From an uncultured bacterium (lineage in GTDB: Bacteria > Patescibacteria > JAEDAM01 > Absconditabacterales > Absconditicoccaceae), in contig CALFEN010000002.1 in NCBI GenBank assembly GCA_937950065.1, positions 1 through 8,038 of the forward strand: a DNA stretch of 8,038 nt, read 5' to 3'. Every line of letters begins with the position of its first letter. Within the stretch, counting starts at the first letter, position 1. Made by a program: the position numbers and the translations under genes. Shown here piece by piece: positions 1-8,038 of this stretch. The notes under the pieces are model-generated. The model made no database searches. It was not told where the DNA came from and saw only the letters and a list, made by a program, of their open reading frames with translations.

Positions 1-374
1 TCCATTTCAAAATACCTAAAAGTAGAAGTAAATTCGTCTACTTTCTGCTCTACCAAATCTTCATATCTCGAGTAATTTGAAACTATATTTTTGATATAAT
101 CAAAATCTATTCATTCCTCTTTTTCTTTTTTAAACAAAAATTCTGTTAAGTACTCTATATCATCTTGCCAATTGTCAATCGTATAGTAGCCTTTTAACAG
201 ATCTTTCGTTTGTTGCTTTTCAGCATCATCAGTTTGAACAAAATTTACATCTTTCTCTACTTTAAAAATTTCTTCCAAAAGATTTTGCTTTTCAGCAAAC
301 TGCTCTACAAAAAATTTTTCATATAAGTAGGTAAGAACTATTTTTCTCGCATTTATTCTAGATTTTATATTCAT
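1..374 (-). CDS. nusB: NusB-like transcription antitermination factor (3' end outside window, UGA=Gly)
   Basis: The frame opens with ATG at 374-372 and runs off the window edge, giving about 124 residues. It contains one in-frame UGA (111-113), read as Gly in the stretch EKEE-G-IDFDY. The N-terminus, with R-x-x-AR-K-I-V-L-x-x-LY around residues 6-18, resembles the opening helix of NusB (R-x-x-AR-x-x-A-x-x-ALY). Later, DLLKGYY and a helix ending in FRYFEM sit where NusB has its 'DLLxG' and 'LRxAxYEL' segments. NusB, with NusE (S10), binds boxA RNA and supports antitermination of rRNA operons. The middle is longer and more charged than in E. coli NusB. The gene begins 12 bases after the rpmF stop, so the two are probably cotranscribed. 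No Shine-Dalgarno motif is visible. The family call rests on short similarity only; another small helical protein is possible. Confidence 0.55.
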
Positions 375-386
375 TAGAAATATTTA

Positions 387-614
387 TTATGCTTCTAATA
401 TTTTTTCTTTTGATTTTGTTTTGATAGTCAAAACTTGCTGATTTCCATAATATCAACATACTTTACATACTCTGTGAGCCAATTTATCAGCCCCGCAGTT
501 TGAACATTTTACTACGTTTATAGCATTTGATAATTTTTTCAATACAGATCTTTGCCAAATAGCGTGTCTTCTGTTTCTTCTCATTATAGAAACCTTCTGT
601 GTAGGTATAACCAT
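387..614 (-). CDS. rpmF: 50S ribosomal protein bL32 (UGA=Gly)
   Basis: This is a complete 75-residue frame from ATG 614-612 to TAA 389-387. The N-terminus (MVIPTQKVSIMRRNRRHAIW) matches the basic bL32 start, where Pro4 and the RR-x-x-RR cluster are typical. A zinc ribbon follows with Cys37, Cys40, Cys50 and Cys53 in the pattern CSNCG...HRVCKVCGYY. The Gly after Cys53, part of the family's CGYY signature, is encoded by UGA at 453-455; under the standard code the protein would end there. bL32 is a small structural protein of the large ribosomal subunit. The start is supported by an AAAGG element 8 bases upstream. The C-terminal lysine-rich tail is slightly longer than in many bL32 proteins (about 55-65 residues is common). 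rpmF usually precedes plsX/fabH in other bacteria; here a NusB-like gene follows 12 bases downstream. Confidence 0.95.
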
Positions 615-622
615 TTTTTCAA

Positions 623-627
623 CCTTT
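623..627 (-). promoter_or_regulatory. Shine-Dalgarno-like AAAGG for rpmF
   Basis: Read on the minus strand, AAAGG lies 8 bases before the rpmF ATG (614-612). It is the best purine-rich ribosome-binding motif in the window: rpoC and the NusB-like gene have none, and rpmA has only a weak AAAG. It supports the chosen start. Confidence 0.5.
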
Positions 628-648
628 AATATTTTAAAAACATAACAA

Positions 649-659
649 TCGCTTTGCGA
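649..659 (-). other. Small GC-rich hairpin in the rpmA-rpmF spacer (possible terminator or leader element)
   Basis: A perfect 4-bp stem TCGC/GCGA with a 3-base loop stands out in a spacer otherwise almost all A and T. On the minus strand it is followed 6 bases later by GTTTTT. It could be a weak terminator for rpmA, or a stem in the rpmF leader just upstream of the Shine-Dalgarno site. The stem is short, so the evidence is modest. Confidence 0.3.
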
Positions 660-681
660 CTCTCAAATTATTAACAGACTA

Positions 682-709
682 TTTATATTTCAGATATAAT
701 TTATTACAA
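682..709 (-). promoter_or_regulatory. Candidate sigma70-type promoter for rpmF
   Basis: Minus strand: TTGTAA (709-704) as -35, a 16-base spacer, and TATAAA (687-682) as -10. This predicts a start near 675 and a leader of about 60 bases before the rpmF ATG. It would also drive the NusB-like gene downstream. Both hexamers are close to consensus, but AT-rich spacers give such matches by chance. Confidence 0.4.
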
Positions 710-755
710 ACTATTTTGAATAATTCTTCTAAACTTATCTTTATATCAAGAAATA

Positions 756-1037
756 TTAATTTTTTGCCAAAACATCAACAAATGTTTTTAGATATACTTT
801 ACCATCAAATCTTGTTACTTTTTTCTTTCTAAAAGAAACCACTCCATCTATATCTGCATGAAGTGAAAAATCTCTTCCTTTGTAAACATTATTTCATGCT
901 TCATATTTATCTCATTTTTGTCTAATAACAATATTTCATGCTTTAGCCTCTTGTCATCCAAATATCTTCACTCATCTGTACTTTGGATTAGAGTCTCTAA
1001 GATTTTTTGCGCTTCACGCTGCCTTTTTGTGTGCCAT
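756..1037 (-). CDS. rpmA: 50S ribosomal protein bL27 (UGA=Gly)
   Basis: This is a complete 93-residue frame from ATG 1037-1035 to TAA 758-756, the normal length for bL27. The protein starts MAHKKAAGSAKNLRDSNP and continues KYRGVKIFGGQ, then GNIVIRQKGDKYEAGNNV and GRDFSLHADIDGVV. These are the hallmark bL27 blocks, and the flexible N-terminus (A-H-K-K-A) reaches the peptidyl transferase centre in the ribosome. Six in-frame UGAs (starting at 1016, 974, 956, 938, 914 and 896) all read as Gly, several at conserved Gly positions such as RGVK, FGGQ and AGN. Four further Gly use GGA or GGT. The family's usual KNGRDS reads KNLRDS here. There is no N-terminal cleaved extension of the Firmicutes type. 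rpmA usually follows rplU (bL21), but here it follows rpoC after an 88-base gap. Confidence 0.97.
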
Positions 1038-1050
1038 TTAAATTACTTTA

Positions 1051-1056
1051 ATTATA
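1051..1056 (-). promoter_or_regulatory. -10-like TATAAT upstream of rpmA
   Basis: A perfect TATAAT on the minus strand lies 13 bases before the rpmA ATG, with TTG three bases upstream of it but no good -35 hexamer at 15-18 bases. Transcription from it would leave a leader of only about 6 bases, so rpmA would be nearly leaderless. It may be chance in AT-rich sequence. Confidence 0.25.
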
Positions 1057-1062
1057 AACAAT

Positions 1063-1108
1063 TTGAAAAACAAGTATTATTTTATAATCATTTTTACTTT
1101 TTTTTCAA
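1063..1108 (-). terminator. Candidate AT-rich terminator hairpin after rpoC
   Basis: Two 14-base arms (1095-1108 and 1063-1076) are complementary at 13 of 14 positions, with a single A-G mismatch and an 18-base loop. The repeat begins 17 bases after the rpoC stop codon and fills most of the rpoC-rpmA gap. The stem is almost all A-T and no clear U-tract follows it, so it is not a classic intrinsic terminator. It could instead mark a processing or mRNA-stabilising site at the end of the rpoBC message. It lies just upstream of the -10-like element for rpmA. Confidence 0.35.
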
Positions 1109-1125
1109 TAGTATTTTATAGATTT

Positions 1126-5004
<3,879 letters not shown>

Positions 5005-5033
5005 AGAAATATTTTTTTATTATTTAAAATATT

Positions 5034-8038
<3,005 letters not shown>

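Noticed and set aside
918..1121. Plus-strand open frames, for example 918-1121, 1307-1600, 4699-4962 and 6789-7160
   Set aside because: They lie antisense to well-supported genes, resemble no protein family I know, and arise from AT-rich antisense sequence.
5008..5033. 8-bp inverted repeat (AATATTTT/AAAATATT) between rpoB and rpoC as a terminator
   Set aside because: It is made only of A and T, so it is weak and expected by chance. Termination between the two polymerase genes would also be unlikely.

Overview
This 8,038-base, AT-rich window comes from a bacterium that reads UGA as glycine, the alternative code (translation table 25) known from the candidate phyla Absconditabacteria (SR1) and Gracilibacteria (BD1-5) of the Patescibacteria/CPR. 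With the standard code the minus strand breaks into short fragments. Reading UGA as Gly gives five long collinear frames, and the UGAs fall on some of the most conserved glycines known, such as the middle Gly of the RNA polymerase catalytic motif NADFDGD, RMGHIEL, GPGG, RHGNKG, and CGYY of ribosomal protein bL32. UGG is still used at conserved tryptophans, and every gene whose end is visible stops with TAA. Which of the two phyla this is cannot be decided from the window.

All genes are on the minus strand, so transcription runs from high to low coordinates: rpoB (5034-8038, start outside the window), rpoC (1126-5004), rpmA for bL27 (756-1037), rpmF for bL32 (387-614), and a NusB-like gene (1-374, end outside the window). 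Spacing is 29 bases between rpoB and rpoC, 88 between rpoC and rpmA, 141 between rpmA and rpmF, and 12 between rpmF and the NusB-like gene. Once the code is corrected no stretch over 300 bases lacks a gene. No tRNA, rRNA, CRISPR array, insertion sequence or other mobile element was seen.

Functionally this is a core transcription/translation block. RpoB and RpoC are the two large subunits that form the RNA polymerase active centre. bL27 and bL32 belong to the 50S subunit. The NusB-like protein, if correctly named, would link the two through rRNA antitermination. The two longer intergenic stretches hold the candidate regulatory sites: an AT-rich 14-bp inverted repeat after rpoC, a -10-like hexamer in front of rpmA, and a sigma70-like promoter with a small GC-rich hairpin and a Shine-Dalgarno-like AAAGG in front of rpmF.

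The most notable content is the recoding itself: five back-to-back UGA-UGA pairs in rpoB, recoded active-site glycines, and a gene order unlike the usual rplU-rpmA and rpmF-plsX-fabH neighbourhoods. The recoding is already known biology. I see no sign of an undescribed defence, mobile or secretion system here.
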